In this document: positions 11,353-22,100 of the stretch, piece after piece
Numbering within the stretch: the stretch's first letter is position 1
Layout: each line of letters opens with the position of its first letter
Program-made: the position numbers and the translations under genes
Source of the DNA: Cyanidium caldarium
Lineage: Eukaryota > Rhodophyta > Bangiophyceae > Cyanidiales > Cyanidiaceae
Assembly (NCBI GenBank): GCA_026184775.1
Contig: JANCYW010000010.1
Location: forward strand, 310,001-374,000
Direction: 5' to 3'
DNA length: 64,000 nt
The notes under the pieces: model-generated
What the model was told of the DNA's origin: nothing
The model's input: only the letters and a program-made list of their open reading frames with translations
Databases searched by the model: none

Positions 11353-13389
11353 ATGCTCACCTTTGCCCTCCATCCGGGCTGGGCACTGCGCCCGGCCCGC
11401 CTCCGCGACTCGTCTGGACACTCGTCGCCGCCCGCGCTCGCTTTAGCACCCCAGCTCTCTCGCTCCCGCCGGCCGGTGCTCCCGACCCGACCCCGAATTC
11501 CCTCCCGGATGCAAGCGACCACCGCTGCACCCGCAGCTGCACCCCCTCTTCGCAGCGATCAACGGGAGGACGTGGTGAACGTGGCCATCTGCGCGCACGT
11601 CGATCACGGCAAGACCTCCCTGGTGGACGCCATTCTGCACCACGCCCAAGTGTTTCGGGAGAATCAATCCGTCACGCCACTGGTGATGGACAGCAACGTT
11701 CTGGAGCGGGAGCGCGGTATCACCATCCTCAGCAAGAATACTTCAGTCATGTACCAGAACACCCGTATCAACGTCATCGACACGCCGGGCCACGCCGACT
11801 TTGGCGGTGAGGTGCAGCGGGTGCTCTCCATGGCCGATGCCGTGCTGCTGGTGGTGGATTCGGTGGAGGGTCCGCGCCCGCAGACGCGGTACGTGCTGCG
11901 TGAGGCGCTGCGGCTCGGCCACCGGGTGCTGGTGGTGGTGAACAAGATCGACCGACCGGCGGCGCGGCCGAACTTTGTGGTCAACAGCACTTTCGACTTG
12001 TTTGTGGAGCTCGGCGCTACCGATGAGCAGGCCGATTTCGAGGTGTGCTACACCTCCGCCATTCAGCGCATCGCCGGTGACGCGCCCGACCGCATGGCCA
12101 GCGACATGGAGCCGCTGTTCCGCCAGATGCTGCGGCTGCCACGGCCGCGTATTGACCCGAATGCACCGCTGCAGCTCATGATCAGCAATGTGGCCTATGA
12201 CGACTACAAAGGCCGTCTGGGCATCGGCCGCATCCACGCGGGCGTGCTGCGACGCGGTCAGACGGTGCGTGTGGGCAAACCGCCGTCTTCATGCGCTGAG
12301 GAGGCGCCGATGCGGCTGGCCAAAGTGAGCGAGCTGTTTCTGTTCGAGAATCTGCACAAGGTGCCGGCAGAGGAGGCGCGCGCCGGGGACATTGTGACCG
12401 TGGCCGGCATCGAACCACTGCACATCGGCGAGACATTGTGTGATCCCGACGACGCGCGACCGCTGCCGCCGCTGCAGGTGGAGGAGCCGACGGTGCGCAT
12501 GTCGTTTTCCATTAACACCACGCCGTTCGCCGGCCGCGAAGGAAAGTACCTCACCAGCCGGCAGCTGCGCGAACGACTGCAGCGAGAGACGCAGACCAAT
12601 GTGGCGCTGCGGGTGACCGACACCGACTCGGCGGATACGTTCACGGTGTCCGGTCGCGGCGCGCTGCACCTGATCATCCTGGTGGAGACCATGCGGCGCG
12701 AAGGCTACGAACTGGTGGTGGGCGCGCCCAGCGTCATCCTCAAGCGCGACCCGCACACCGATGCGCTGCTGGAACCGTTCGATTACGTGGAAGTGCAAGT
12801 GCCCGAGCAATACGTGGGCGTGGTGGTGGACATGCTGGCGCGCCGCAAAGGCGAGATGATCAACATGGTCAACGTCGGCGGCAGCGGCGAATCGTTCTGC
12901 ACCGTCGAGTATTACGTGCCTACGCGCGGACTGCTGGGCATCAACAACGCGCTGATGACGGCCACACGCGGCACCGCCGTCGTGCACACCGCCTTTGCGG
13001 AATATCGCCCGCACGCGGGCGACATGGAGCACCGCGAGAACGGCTCGCTGCTGGCGCACAGCACCGGCCGAGTCACCGCGCACGGGGTGGAGGCGGCGCA
13101 GGAACGCGGTGTGGTGTTCGTGCAGCCGGGCGAGGAGGTGTACGAGAACCAGATCGTGGGCGAGAACAAGCATGCCGACGACTTGCGGGTGAATGTGTGT
13201 CGGTTGAAGCAGCTGACAAATCACCGCTCTGCCAACAAGGAGATGAACAAGTCGCTGCAGGGCATCCGGACGTTTACGCTGGATGAGGCCATCGAGTACG
13301 TGGGCGGCAGTGAGGAGTTTGTGGAGGTGACGCCGCGGCATGTGCGCGCGTTCAAAGCGCGCGGTAAGGCGAGGCGGATCATCAAGTAA
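11353..13389 (+). CDS. typA: TypA/BipA translational GTPase, plastid
   Basis: Ribosome-associated GTPase of the EF-G-like family, needed in bacteria and plant plastids for ribosome assembly and stress growth. The 678-residue product has a transit peptide of about 65 residues (MLTFALHPGWALRP), then the G domain: AHVDHGKT (81-88), switch I ERERGITI, DTPGH (143-147) and NKID (197-200). Domain II, EF-G domains III and V, and the TypA-specific C-terminal domain (TRGLLGI, ENQIVGEN, KEMNKSLQGIRTFTLDEAIEY) follow. The frame extends upstream to a TTG; the ATG at 11353 is the first ATG. It ends 13 bp from the convergent DUF1415 gene. Confidence 0.96.
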   Translation: MLTFALHPGWALRPARLRDSSGHSSPPALALAPQLSRSRRPVLPTRPRIPSRMQATTAAPAAAPPLRSDQREDVVNVAICAHVDHGKTSLVDAILHHAQVFRENQSVTPLVMDSNVLERERGITILSKNTSVMYQNTRINVIDTPGHADFGGEVQRVLSMADAVLLVVDSVEGPRPQTRYVLREALRLGHRVLVVVNKIDRPAARPNFVVNSTFDLFVELGATDEQADFEVCYTSAIQRIAGDAPDRMASDMEPLFRQMLRLPRPRIDPNAPLQLMISNVAYDDYKGRLGIGRIHAGVLRRGQTVRVGKPPSSCAEEAPMRLAKVSELFLFENLHKVPAEEARAGDIVTVAGIEPLHIGETLCDPDDARPLPPLQVEEPTVRMSFSINTTPFAGREGKYLTSRQLRERLQRETQTNVALRVTDTDSADTFTVSGRGALHLIILVETMRREGYELVVGAPSVILKRDPHTDALLEPFDYVEVQVPEQYVGVVVDMLARRKGEMINMVNVGGSGESFCTVEYYVPTRGLLGINNALMTATRGTAVVHTAFAEYRPHAGDMEHRENGSLLAHSTGRVTAHGVEAAQERGVVFVQPGEEVYENQIVGENKHADDLRVNVCRLKQLTNHRSANKEMNKSLQGIRTFTLDEAIEYVGGSEEFVEVTPRHVRAFKARGKARRIIK

Positions 13390-13402
13390 AGGTAGCCGGA
13401 TA

Positions 13403-14803
13403 TTACGGGCGGTCCCCAGCACGGCATGATTCCCCGACTGTGCGGCGCACGCGCTCGACGGCTTGTTGCACATCGTCGGGTTGGGAGGCGGCATCTTGGG
13501 CGTCAGCCTGCGCGTCGCCCGACATTCCACTCCAGTCGCGCTCCTCTAGCATGCGCTGCAGCTTGCGCACGCCCACATGAGCCAGAAACTCCGCGTTCCG
13601 ACGGTAGACCGACTCGGTGGGGATACCGCGCTGGCCCATGCGCACCTGCCGAGTGCGCAGCACGTTGATCATCGGCCACGGACTGCGTCGCGCATAATCC
13701 GTGGGGCGAGCGCCCACCTGCGCATCCACCGCATACCGGTCGTTGCCATCCCGAAACACGTATCCGGGATGGAAGAACACCAGCTGCACCAGCTGCTCCA
13801 GGCCAAGCTCCGTCAACGCCGACTGCAGCGGCGCGGTGACCGCGTCGAACGCCTCGGCGCTGCACAAGCTGTCGTCCGCACTGCCGTCCTGCAGGAGGTG
13901 AGGCGTGACAAGCAGCGTGGTGGAGATGCGTTTCGGGTCCGAATATTGCAGCAGCGCCACATGCGCCCAAAAGTCCCGATAAGCATGCTCTGGACTGCGC
14001 GCTCCCGACACCTCATAGTGCACCGGGGCCGATGGCAAGCCGCCGCATTCGGCAGAGAGCATAAACGGACATATGTGGGCGCCGGCCACCACCGACTCCA
14101 CCCAGCGCTTGGTATCGTGGAGGATTTGGTCCGTATCCCTCGGCACCGAAGGGGAGACTGACTGTGAATGATCGAATGCGCTGTCGGTGCTAGTGCCTTG
14201 CTTGCTCTGTAGTTCGGCCTCATCATCCCGACGCGCCTGCTCCAGAAGCGCCGCCAAATGCGGGCTCAGCCATTCGTCCTCGTCCTCCTCCTCCTCCTCC
14301 ACTGCAGCATCCGCACCTCCATCGACTGACCCAATGTTATCGGCAACGTCATCCCGCATTCGCAGATGCACGCAAAAGCAGGGAGCACTGTCCTCTGCAC
14401 CCGACCCGCCAAAGAAAGTGGCGTACGCCTGCTGACCCAGAACCGTGCACACATCAGCGCACTCATGCACGTGCCCGGCAATGCGGGCAGACAGCGTGCT
14501 GCCGTTGCGAAAGTGAGGAAAAGCCAGTATCGCCTCAGGGTGCGCATCGCTTTGGCGTTGCAGTACCGCATCCCAAAAGCAGTACATTACCTCGGGCACC
14601 GTGACCGCCTCCAGGTATATTATTTCGGACAGCGACACGTTGGGCGTCCGCTGCTGTGCCCACTGCTCGAAGCGCTCGCGAGAAAAAGCGGCGGAGGCGG
14701 GAGCGGAGACGGTGCGCTGGCGGGGAATGCGCAACTTGCGCAAACGTCGTCGAGAAGACGAAGAGGAAGTCCGTCGCCGATCTCCTCCTGCCTCCTGAGT
14801 CAT
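13403..14803 (-). CDS. DUF1415-family protein with long N-terminal extension
   Basis: Function unknown. The C-terminal part of this 466-residue protein (about 231-440) matches DUF1415 as known in proteobacteria and algae: TKRWVESVVAGAHICPF, a central LLVTPHLL region, LVQLVFFHPGYVFRDG, YARRSPWPMINVLRTRQV and YRRNAEFLAHVG. The Cys in ICPF and the conserved HP and RSPWP blocks are intact. The first 230 residues are extra and include an Arg/Ser-rich start, a folded-looking stretch (about 58-155) with several His and Cys, and an acidic run. The ATG at 14803 follows an in-frame GTG-led extension that I discount. Confidence 0.8.
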   Translation of the reverse strand: MTQEAGGDRRRTSSSSSRRRLRKLRIPRQRTVSAPASAAFSRERFEQWAQQRTPNVSLSEIIYLEAVTVPEVMYCFWDAVLQRQSDAHPEAILAFPHFRNGSTLSARIAGHVHECADVCTVLGQQAYATFFGGSGAEDSAPCFCVHLRMRDDVADNIGSVDGGADAAVEEEEEDEDEWLSPHLAALLEQARRDDEAELQSKQGTSTDSAFDHSQSVSPSVPRDTDQILHDTKRWVESVVAGAHICPFMLSAECGGLPSAPVHYEVSGARSPEHAYRDFWAHVALLQYSDPKRISTTLLVTPHLLQDGSADDSLCSAEAFDAVTAPLQSALTELGLEQLVQLVFFHPGYVFRDGNDRYAVDAQVGARPTDYARRSPWPMINVLRTRQVRMGQRGIPTESVYRRNAEFLAHVGVRKLQRMLEERDWSGMSGDAQADAQDAASQPDDVQQAVERVRRTVGESCRAGDRP

Positions 14804-15195
14804 GCACAGGGTGCGAGCAGTTGACAGCGACGTAGAATGAGCGTGTTGCGTGGTGAATTGCAAGTCAGGGATACGTTTGCATGGTCGGCGGTGGATGTGC
14901 AGGCGCGGTGACGCGTCCCCGCAACTCCTCCGTCCGTGACGCCAACGCGGTGCGCCAATCCAAGGCACCACAAAGGTCGTACACGACCTCACTCTTTGCG
15001 TGGTCACCTCTCGACTTGGCTCTCTCCTCACGGCAGTTGCGTCTTTGCTACTCACCCCCGCTTTTCCGGAGTCCCTGTGGCTGGTCTCGAGCGCTTGTTC
15101 TTCGCTCGGTCGGGTTCGATTCGCGCGGCTCCCGCTCGGCGTCCGGGCAGCTGCACCCGTTTTTCGTCTTACCGCATCCTCTCATCGTCAACGTC
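14804..15195. promoter_or_regulatory. Divergent promoter region, DUF1415/BAR-like gene
   Basis: This 392-bp spacer lies between the chosen divergent starts. The BAR-like gene frame is open back to an ATG at 14881, but translation of that part looks like noncoding sequence, and the shorter spacing would be atypical for this window. The region probably holds both promoters. Confidence 0.45.
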
Positions 15196-17481
15196 ATGTC
15201 CGCGCGGAAAATCTTCTTCACCGGCGCCAAACTGGGCGTTCGATTACGCGAGCGTCTCCACATAGAAGACGTCTACGAGGACGACAGTGAGCTGCGCCTG
15301 GAGCTGCTCTCCCTGAAAGAGGTGCGGCGGGCGAACGAGACCCTCGCCAAGTGGTACCGCAAGCACAACGCCGCCCTGTCGGCCACGGTGGACAGCGGAC
15401 GCAGCTGTTCCGAGGCACTGATCGATGTCGCGCGCCTGTTGCGCGTGCGCGGCGACGTCATCAACGAGGAAGAACTGAGCCAGGAGCCGGGCGACAAGTA
15501 CCTCTTCTCACGGGAGCTGCGCGAGGTGCTGGTGACCGTCGGGCGCACGGAGCGCGACGTGCACGATGCCTTGTCGGCGTTTAGCCGTGCAGTGGAACTG
15601 AACATGATCAAGCCGCGGGAGAGTTTTGTGGCCGAATACGACAAGGGCGAGTTCCGCAAGAAGAAACTGCACTACAAGGACGTGAAACGCACCTTCAAGG
15701 CGCACCAACGGAGCGAGGTGGAAGAGTTGGGCGCTGTGGAACGCTTTGAGCTGGCGGAGGCGCGTGCCGCCCACGAAGACGCCGAGAGTCAGTTGCGGCG
15801 ATATGCGGAACAGATGGAGGTGGAGAACGACGAACACATGAAACAGACCATCGCCAGCTTTGTCATCCAGCATCACGCAGCGCTGGCCCGCGCGGCGATC
15901 GCCCTCGAACGCATCTTGCCGCTGTGTCGCACGTACGCTGTCGAACGCGGCGCCTCCGTCAACACCACCTTGGTCACGGTGAGCGCCGAGGCGAGCGGCG
16001 GTTCGGCGTCCACCGATGCCGGGCAACGGCAGCAGCGACGGCGCGCGCTGCTGGTGGCGCGCGTGTGGTGGTTGGCGTGGCGTCTGGCCAGCGCGCAGCG
16101 ACGCGCCCAACGGATGCCGCCGGACAGCTCGATGACCATCAGCCGCGCCGCCAGCGACGCCGACCGATCTCAATCGCTGGTGGCGCTCGACGAGGCGCTG
16201 CAACGCGAGCGACTAGACACTCGCCGGCTCTCGGCCGAGTTGCACAAAGCGCAACGGGTCGCCCGCCTCTTCATCGGGTTGTGCTGGCGAGCGATGGCCC
16301 GACGGGCACGGACAGTCCCGGATGCCTATGCGCGCGCCGAACCGCCGCCGCCCGCCTCCGCGCATGCTTCGCGCCAACCGTGGCTGTGGTTCCAAAACGC
16401 CGCGCTGCGCCTCATCGTTCGACAACAGCGCGAGCGGCTGTCGCAGGACTCGCAAATCAGCCAACTGGTGCAGACCGATGTCATGCGCGACCTGCTGCGC
16501 TGCCAGGAGGACCTGCTGCAGCTGCGAGCGTTGTTCGATGCGGAGCGCCGCAAACGCCTGGCCATCTGGCGGCAAGTGCGCCGCCAACAACACAAACCAT
16601 TCGCCATCGTGCGGTTGAATCCGTTGCGCCGCGGCACCGGCCGCTACATCGGACCGCTCCTCCACGCCTCCGACAAGCACTGGCAACCGGGCACGCCCGT
16701 CCCGTCGGTAGTGCCAATCGACTGCGGCACGGTGCGGCTGCCGCAACAGGAGCGGGAAATCGAGTTGGATCACGTGATGCATTCGGCCATGCCGCAGCGG
16801 GAGCTGTACGAGGCGCTCTACCAGGCGTTGCGCGCCAGCACCTCGCCGAGCCCGAAACGCCTCCTCTTCATCGCTGCCGAGCCCGACGCCAATGCGTACA
16901 GCGCGCTGGGCACCGCCAGCGCTCCGGGTGCGCTGCGTGGCTTGATTCACGCCTACTTTCAGCGCGGTCACTACGTGCCGCTGGCCATAGGTGGTGCCGA
17001 ATACCACAGCATCGGAGCCGCAGTCGGCGCGCTGGAACGGTTGCTGCGCGACCATCCGTGTCGAGTGGTATCGCTGCAACCGGCATTCACGCCCACCGGC
17101 GTTGCCGTCAACGGGGAAGAGCAAGACGATGCTTTGGTCGCACCCTCGTTCGAGCCGATGCCGCTGGAGGTGCATTTCGTATCCGGTGATCCGCCGTTCG
17201 CCGAGCTGGACCGTCTGCGCGAACTCCCACTGGCCTGCTGCGTGGCCACCGTGTCCGACGATGCTCGCGGCGCCGCCATCGTGCAGTTGGTGCAGCAGCT
17301 GGCCGACTTGACGCCGCCGCCGCCAGCGGCGCTGGACACCTCCTTGGAGACCGTCGACGGCCTTGGTGATGCCTCGCCCGCGCGCTTCACATTCAACGCC
17401 GACGCCACCACCATCGTCGAGGACGACACCTATGCCTTTAACGAGAGCAGCTCGCTCATGAGGAGTTATCTGTTGTCGTGA
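15196..17481 (+). CDS. BAR-domain-like protein with unassigned C-terminal region
   Basis: Probable membrane-curvature or trafficking protein of 761 residues. Residues about 1-250 form a charged helical unit resembling the BAR domains of ACAP-like proteins: RLRERLHIEDVYEDDSEL, SLKEVRRANETLAKWYRKH, a central FSRAVELNMIKPRESFV, then DVKRTFKAHQR and a long coiled helix ending FVIQHHAALARAAIALE. No PH, ArfGAP, SH3 or ankyrin domain follows. Residues about 290-590 are Arg-rich and helical. Residues about 590-740 look globular (LLFIAAEPDANAYSALG, GGAEYHSIGAAVGALERLL) but match no family I recognise. An in-frame ATG at 14881 is an alternative start that would add 105 residues. Confidence 0.6.
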   Translation: MSARKIFFTGAKLGVRLRERLHIEDVYEDDSELRLELLSLKEVRRANETLAKWYRKHNAALSATVDSGRSCSEALIDVARLLRVRGDVINEEELSQEPGDKYLFSRELREVLVTVGRTERDVHDALSAFSRAVELNMIKPRESFVAEYDKGEFRKKKLHYKDVKRTFKAHQRSEVEELGAVERFELAEARAAHEDAESQLRRYAEQMEVENDEHMKQTIASFVIQHHAALARAAIALERILPLCRTYAVERGASVNTTLVTVSAEASGGSASTDAGQRQQRRRALLVARVWWLAWRLASAQRRAQRMPPDSSMTISRAASDADRSQSLVALDEALQRERLDTRRLSAELHKAQRVARLFIGLCWRAMARRARTVPDAYARAEPPPPASAHASRQPWLWFQNAALRLIVRQQRERLSQDSQISQLVQTDVMRDLLRCQEDLLQLRALFDAERRKRLAIWRQVRRQQHKPFAIVRLNPLRRGTGRYIGPLLHASDKHWQPGTPVPSVVPIDCGTVRLPQQEREIELDHVMHSAMPQRELYEALYQALRASTSPSPKRLLFIAAEPDANAYSALGTASAPGALRGLIHAYFQRGHYVPLAIGGAEYHSIGAAVGALERLLRDHPCRVVSLQPAFTPTGVAVNGEEQDDALVAPSFEPMPLEVHFVSGDPPFAELDRLRELPLACCVATVSDDARGAAIVQLVQQLADLTPPPPAALDTSLETVDGLGDASPARFTFNADATTIVEDDTYAFNESSSLMRSYLLS

Positions 17482-17531
17482 TGGGTGGAGTGTTGGCGGA
17501 GGCGAGAACGTCCGCGGCCGGATCGTCGCTG

Positions 17532-18905
17532 TCAGAGGCGATGGGACCACGGCAGGCATTGAATCCATTTGGGTAAAATAGGCACCAGTGCCAACGAGGC
17601 AAAGGTGGCGGTGGCGTAGCCGCACACCCCGATCAGGATGGCTGGTACGATCAGCGTGAGCCAACCCTTGGAGCCGGCCATTCCGGCGGCGGTGGTCGGT
17701 CCGCCGACGTTGGCGTTGGAGGCGAGCAGAATCTCGTTGCGTGTCAGACGCAGGCGCGGTCCGACGCTTAACACAAACGCCAAGTGCGCTAGCACCTGCA
17801 CCGCACTGAACAGCAGCAACACCGGTGCGGTGCGCACGACGCTCCCGATGGAGCCGAGCGCGCCAGTGATCACGAAGAACACCTGCATAAACAGCATACC
17901 CAAGGCGGTGCCCGACGATTGAAGCGGCCGAAACGGTCCCGGCAGCAGGGTGGCCAGCGCCACAATCACCAGCGTCAGCACCGGCAGAAACATGGAGGGG
18001 ATGCCCCACGCCTGCACCAGCAGCTGTGAGGTCCAGCAGGCGGCCACGGCCACGGTCAGCGCCAGTGCCAACCGTATCAGCCGAATGTCCGACGGGGCGC
18101 GCGGATCGGTGCTCGCCGCTTCCGACGATGCCGATGCCGCCGAGGCACTCTTCCGCTCGCTGCTCCGCATGTGCACTGCCGAGGTGCTTAGCGCAAAGAT
18201 CAGCGGGAAATACACCGCCAAGACGATATTGTCCGCCGCCAGCAGCGCGGCCACCGTCGTCGGCTTCATGTGCACCGCCTCCGCCACCGCCACCAAGTTC
18301 ACCGAACCGCCGATGTGGCGTGCATTCAGCGCCACCGCCGCTTTGATGCCCTCCGCGCCGACGCTCTTCAGCGGCACCGTCGCGCAGGCCACCAGCGTGC
18401 CGAATAGCGTGCCGAAAAAGCCCACCACGAACGCCACCAACAGCCGACCGGTCTCCCGCAGTATGCGCCGAATGTCGGCATTGAATAACAGAAGCGGAAT
18501 GGCCAGCGGCACGAAAATATCATACACCAGCTGGTACGCCGGCGCCGAAGACGGCATGACCCCGGTGTTCACCCACAACAGCCCGAGCAACGTCGCGATG
18601 AGCGGTGCCGAGAGCGTTCCTCCAAGGCGCGTCCGTTCCAGCACCAGCCCCGCCGTCGCCGATCCCATCAGTGCCGTCCACAGACCCCAGGTGTTGTTCG
18701 GCGCTATCAACGACGCCCGCAACTGGGACGATCCCGGACGAGGAGGTGCCGCGCCGCGCCGCGCGCCCGTCCGGTACGAAACGGGAGCGCATCGCGGTAC
18801 GCACACTCCACACCCAGTAGTGTGCCCTCCCCTACCACAATTCCGGAACCTGTTGATCCGCTCTCTCCAGCCACCGAAGGCGCTCACAAACGCCACGCCG
18901 GCCAT
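17532..18905 (-). CDS. DUF819 (YjcL-like) multi-pass membrane protein, probably plastid
   Basis: Integral membrane protein of unknown transport role; plant and bacterial homologues are the DUF819/YjcL family. The 457-residue product starts MAGVAFVSAFGG, with the AFV motif seen on other plastid proteins here, and has an Arg-rich presequence of about 70 residues. About ten hydrophobic helices follow, with family blocks such as NARHIGGSVNLVAVAEA, AADNIVLAVYFP and ASNANVGGPTTAAGMAGSKGW. A Ser/Ala-rich acidic loop interrupts the middle. The ATG at 18905 is the first in frame. The substrate is unknown. Confidence 0.85.
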   Translation of the reverse strand: MAGVAFVSAFGGWRERINRFRNCGRGGHTTGCGVCVPRCAPVSYRTGARRGAAPPRPGSSQLRASLIAPNNTWGLWTALMGSATAGLVLERTRLGGTLSAPLIATLLGLLWVNTGVMPSSAPAYQLVYDIFVPLAIPLLLFNADIRRILRETGRLLVAFVVGFFGTLFGTLVACATVPLKSVGAEGIKAAVALNARHIGGSVNLVAVAEAVHMKPTTVAALLAADNIVLAVYFPLIFALSTSAVHMRSSERKSASAASASSEAASTDPRAPSDIRLIRLALALTVAVAACWTSQLLVQAWGIPSMFLPVLTLVIVALATLLPGPFRPLQSSGTALGMLFMQVFFVITGALGSIGSVVRTAPVLLLFSAVQVLAHLAFVLSVGPRLRLTRNEILLASNANVGGPTTAAGMAGSKGWLTLIVPAILIGVCGYATATFASLALVPILPKWIQCLPWSHRL

Positions 18906-19154
18906 GAGCACTCCGGCACCTATCGGCCCGACGGGCGCCCGAACGGCACCGCTGCTGCGGCGCGCATTCGAAATCGTGCGCAACGTGTCATCCGTCTCGC
19001 CAGGGGGACGCGTGCGGGTGCCGAACGGAGTGTGGTCTATCTATCGAAAATGCCGCACGCATCACCGCGGAACCAGAGCACTTGGGAACCGATGGATGAC
19101 ATACCATAGGTGTGCCCGCACCTCGAATCGACACATCACTCACTTGTTGGTCGC

Positions 19155-22100
19155 TCACTCCTCTATCGCCCGGTCCATCCATTCCACGAGCGAGGTATAC
19201 AGCTCGCGGTGGCGTTGTCGTTTGCGACGTTCGAAGAACACCGCGCACTCCAGATTCTCACATGGCAGATCGGGTGCCGACAGACTGCATCCTGCTCGGC
19301 TGCACATGGCACACACCTCCGCCAGGCGCTCTTGCTGGCGCTGCGCAAAGCGAAGGCGCCGGGCGATCATGCGCGCCGAGCATTGTGGCTGCCGCTCGCA
19401 GGCATCGCACAGCACGTGCTGCGGTCGGTTGGCGCCATGGCACAGCGGGCACTGGCCCAGCAGAAACGAACTGATCACTCCAGTGTGGCGTTTGCCGGAG
19501 TGGTTGGCGGCGCGCGGCGCTGGCCGCGGCATGCTCCGGTACCACTCCCACACGTCCACGCCCATCAGCGCCAGACATCGCTCCAGCGCCGGCAGAATCT
19601 GCTTCTTGATGTAATAGGTGGCGTTCACTCGAAGGCCACGGCTATCTTGCGCCTCCAGGAAATCCAACGGATGCAGCACCAGCTCTCGCAGCCGACTGTC
19701 CGGTCCGCCATACACCACCAGGTACGGCACGCGCTCCCGGTGCTCCGGAGCCGCGCGCGGATCCCGACGCAACCTCTCGATGGCCACCAGCGCGGCCGGT
19801 GGCTCGTATCCCGGTTTGTAGGCTCCCAACTGCACCTCTTTGCAGAACACCAAATCGCCCAGCGGTATCCTGCCCTGCACCACCCGCCGCATCTGCCGCT
19901 GCACATACGCCTTCACCAGCGACATGTCGGTGGTGCGCTCGAACACCATCCGCAGCGCCCCCTCGAGCACTTTCTGCGCCACGCCGCACGAGTCGCGGCG
20001 CACCGTCTCGATGCCCTTGGCGTCCAGCACACCGGTGCGCTGCTGTGGCGATTCAAACGCCCAACCGACGTAGCGCTTCTTGGCCAGCAGGAAGCACTGC
20101 GAGTACACCTTTTCCAATTTGAGGCGCACCGGCTCGGGAAACAGCGCCGTACACCGCTCGGCGATTTGCGCGCCCAGCTCAAACGCCAGCGATTGGGATA
20201 CACGCGGCAGATGCACAAAGATGGAGTCGGTGTCGCCGTAAACCACCCGGGCGCCGTACGGCTCGCCCCAGTGCCGCTCCACGTACGCTGCAGTGCGCTG
20301 CATGGCGTCGCGACCACAACTCACGATGGCGTCGGCGATCTCCGCGCACGGCATACGGCCGGAGAACGAGGCCGAGGTGTAGCCGTAAGTGACGTTGGCG
20401 ATGTACTTCATGCCGAATTGGCGCGAGTTGAGCAGGCGCAGCAGCGCATTCAGCGCCGCCAGCGCATCGCCGCTCTGATCGTGCGCCAGTGCCTCCCGCC
20501 GCGCCCGCTCCGCCTCCTCCATGCCCTTCTTCAGCATCATCCGCGTCTCCAGAATCTCCCGCAGCATGCGCGGCAGCAGACCTTCGCGCAGCGCCGACCT
20601 CACAAATACCGCCTGGTTGGGCAGCACCTGCAAGTGGTCGCGCGCCCGGAAACCGCTCCGCAACGCGCGCCGCAGCAACCGCAGCAGCCCCGACCAATCC
20701 GGCCGGTACGCGTCCAGCACGCCGAGGCGCTGCGGCAGCGTCTCGTCCCAGAACGGGTTGCGCGCATCGGCGGCGTCGCCCAGGATGCGCCCGACGCAAG
20801 TCGAGAAACAGATGTTGTGCGCGATGATCATCGACGGATACAGCGACTGAAAATCCAACACCAACACCGGGTCGCTATAGTGTCGTGCCTCCGGTTCCAT
20901 CACCAGCGGGATGTATTCGATGGCGCGCTGCCCGCGCACCTGGTGGGCAGTCGGCGCCAGCAGCACGTAGTGGTTGGCGCGGGCCAGTCGAGACAGCAAA
21001 CTCTCCACGCGATACTGACTGCCGCGGGTGAGCACCGACATGAAATCGATGCCGAAGATGCGGGCCAACTCGCCGGTGCGCCCGATCACATCCAACGCGT
21101 CCAGGATGTCCAACGTCCATTCGCAGCGGCGCAAGGTGTATTGAAACGCCCGCAGCTGCGCCCGTGGTGCCTGCGATGTCAACCAGGCGGTTAACGTCGC
21201 CGTCGGCACCCGGGGCATTTTGCGCCCGAGCACCTCCGCCGTGACCACCTCGAACGAGTAGTTGCGCAGCCGCAGTTCGGAGCGCATCACCCGCCACACA
21301 TCCAGCACGTGTCTGCCGATCAGGCGAATACCGCCGCTGGGGGTGTCGCGCTCCCAGTCGCGCACCCACCACTGCAAGTCGTCGTCGTCGTCGTCGTCGT
21401 CCATTTCGGCCAGGCGGGAGAGGCGTCGCGGCATGGGATACCCCAGCGCAGCCGCCCGCTCTAACAAGTAGGCCACCCCGCCGGCCGCGCTCTTGTACGA
21501 CACCAAAAAGTCCGGGTCGAGTTGCCGAATGTGTTCGGTGAACATATCTAGCAATTCCGCCTCCGAGGCGGCGTAATGCAAGCGCATCGGCCCGTCCAGG
21601 CCGCACGCCATGCGATCCATCACCGTAAAAGACGGTGGCGCCGCCTCTCCTTCAATAGATGATGCAGGCTGCGGCCGCCACCGCCGCCGCCGCCACACCA
21701 GCACATCGCGTCGCGCCAGCGACCGCGGCGGGTCGTGGTAGCGGTAAGCGACGGCTACGGCTGCCACCGAATCGTGTTGTGGGTCCGGCAGCAAATGCTC
21801 GCGAGTGAGCGACAACGACTCCACCGCGGCGACGGAGACGTGGGCGATGGGCATTTCGGAGCTGCGAAATACGGTGTCGCTGTCGGCCGACGAGAGCGGC
21901 TTCGAGGCGGCGGCGGCGACCGGCGATGTTGCAGTCGCGGCCTTTCCCGAAGACACTTGCGACGCTGACAAACTGTCCTGGGGCGAGCGACGGTGCAGCC
22001 GAGTGCCCGCCCGACGTCCCGAACCGCCGTACAGGGCATCACTCCAAAATTCGGATGGCTCGTCGTACTTGGGCGACGCCGGGCGCTCAAAGCTGGCGTC

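Noticed and set aside
12289-13530. 413-residue frame antisense to TypA
   Set aside because: Opposite the C-terminal half of TypA; His/Arg-rich shadow sequence.
19110-21194. 694-residue frame antisense to REV3
   Set aside because: It is Arg/His/Gln-rich with no family pattern and lies exactly opposite the conserved polymerase domain. GC-rich third positions remove antisense stops.
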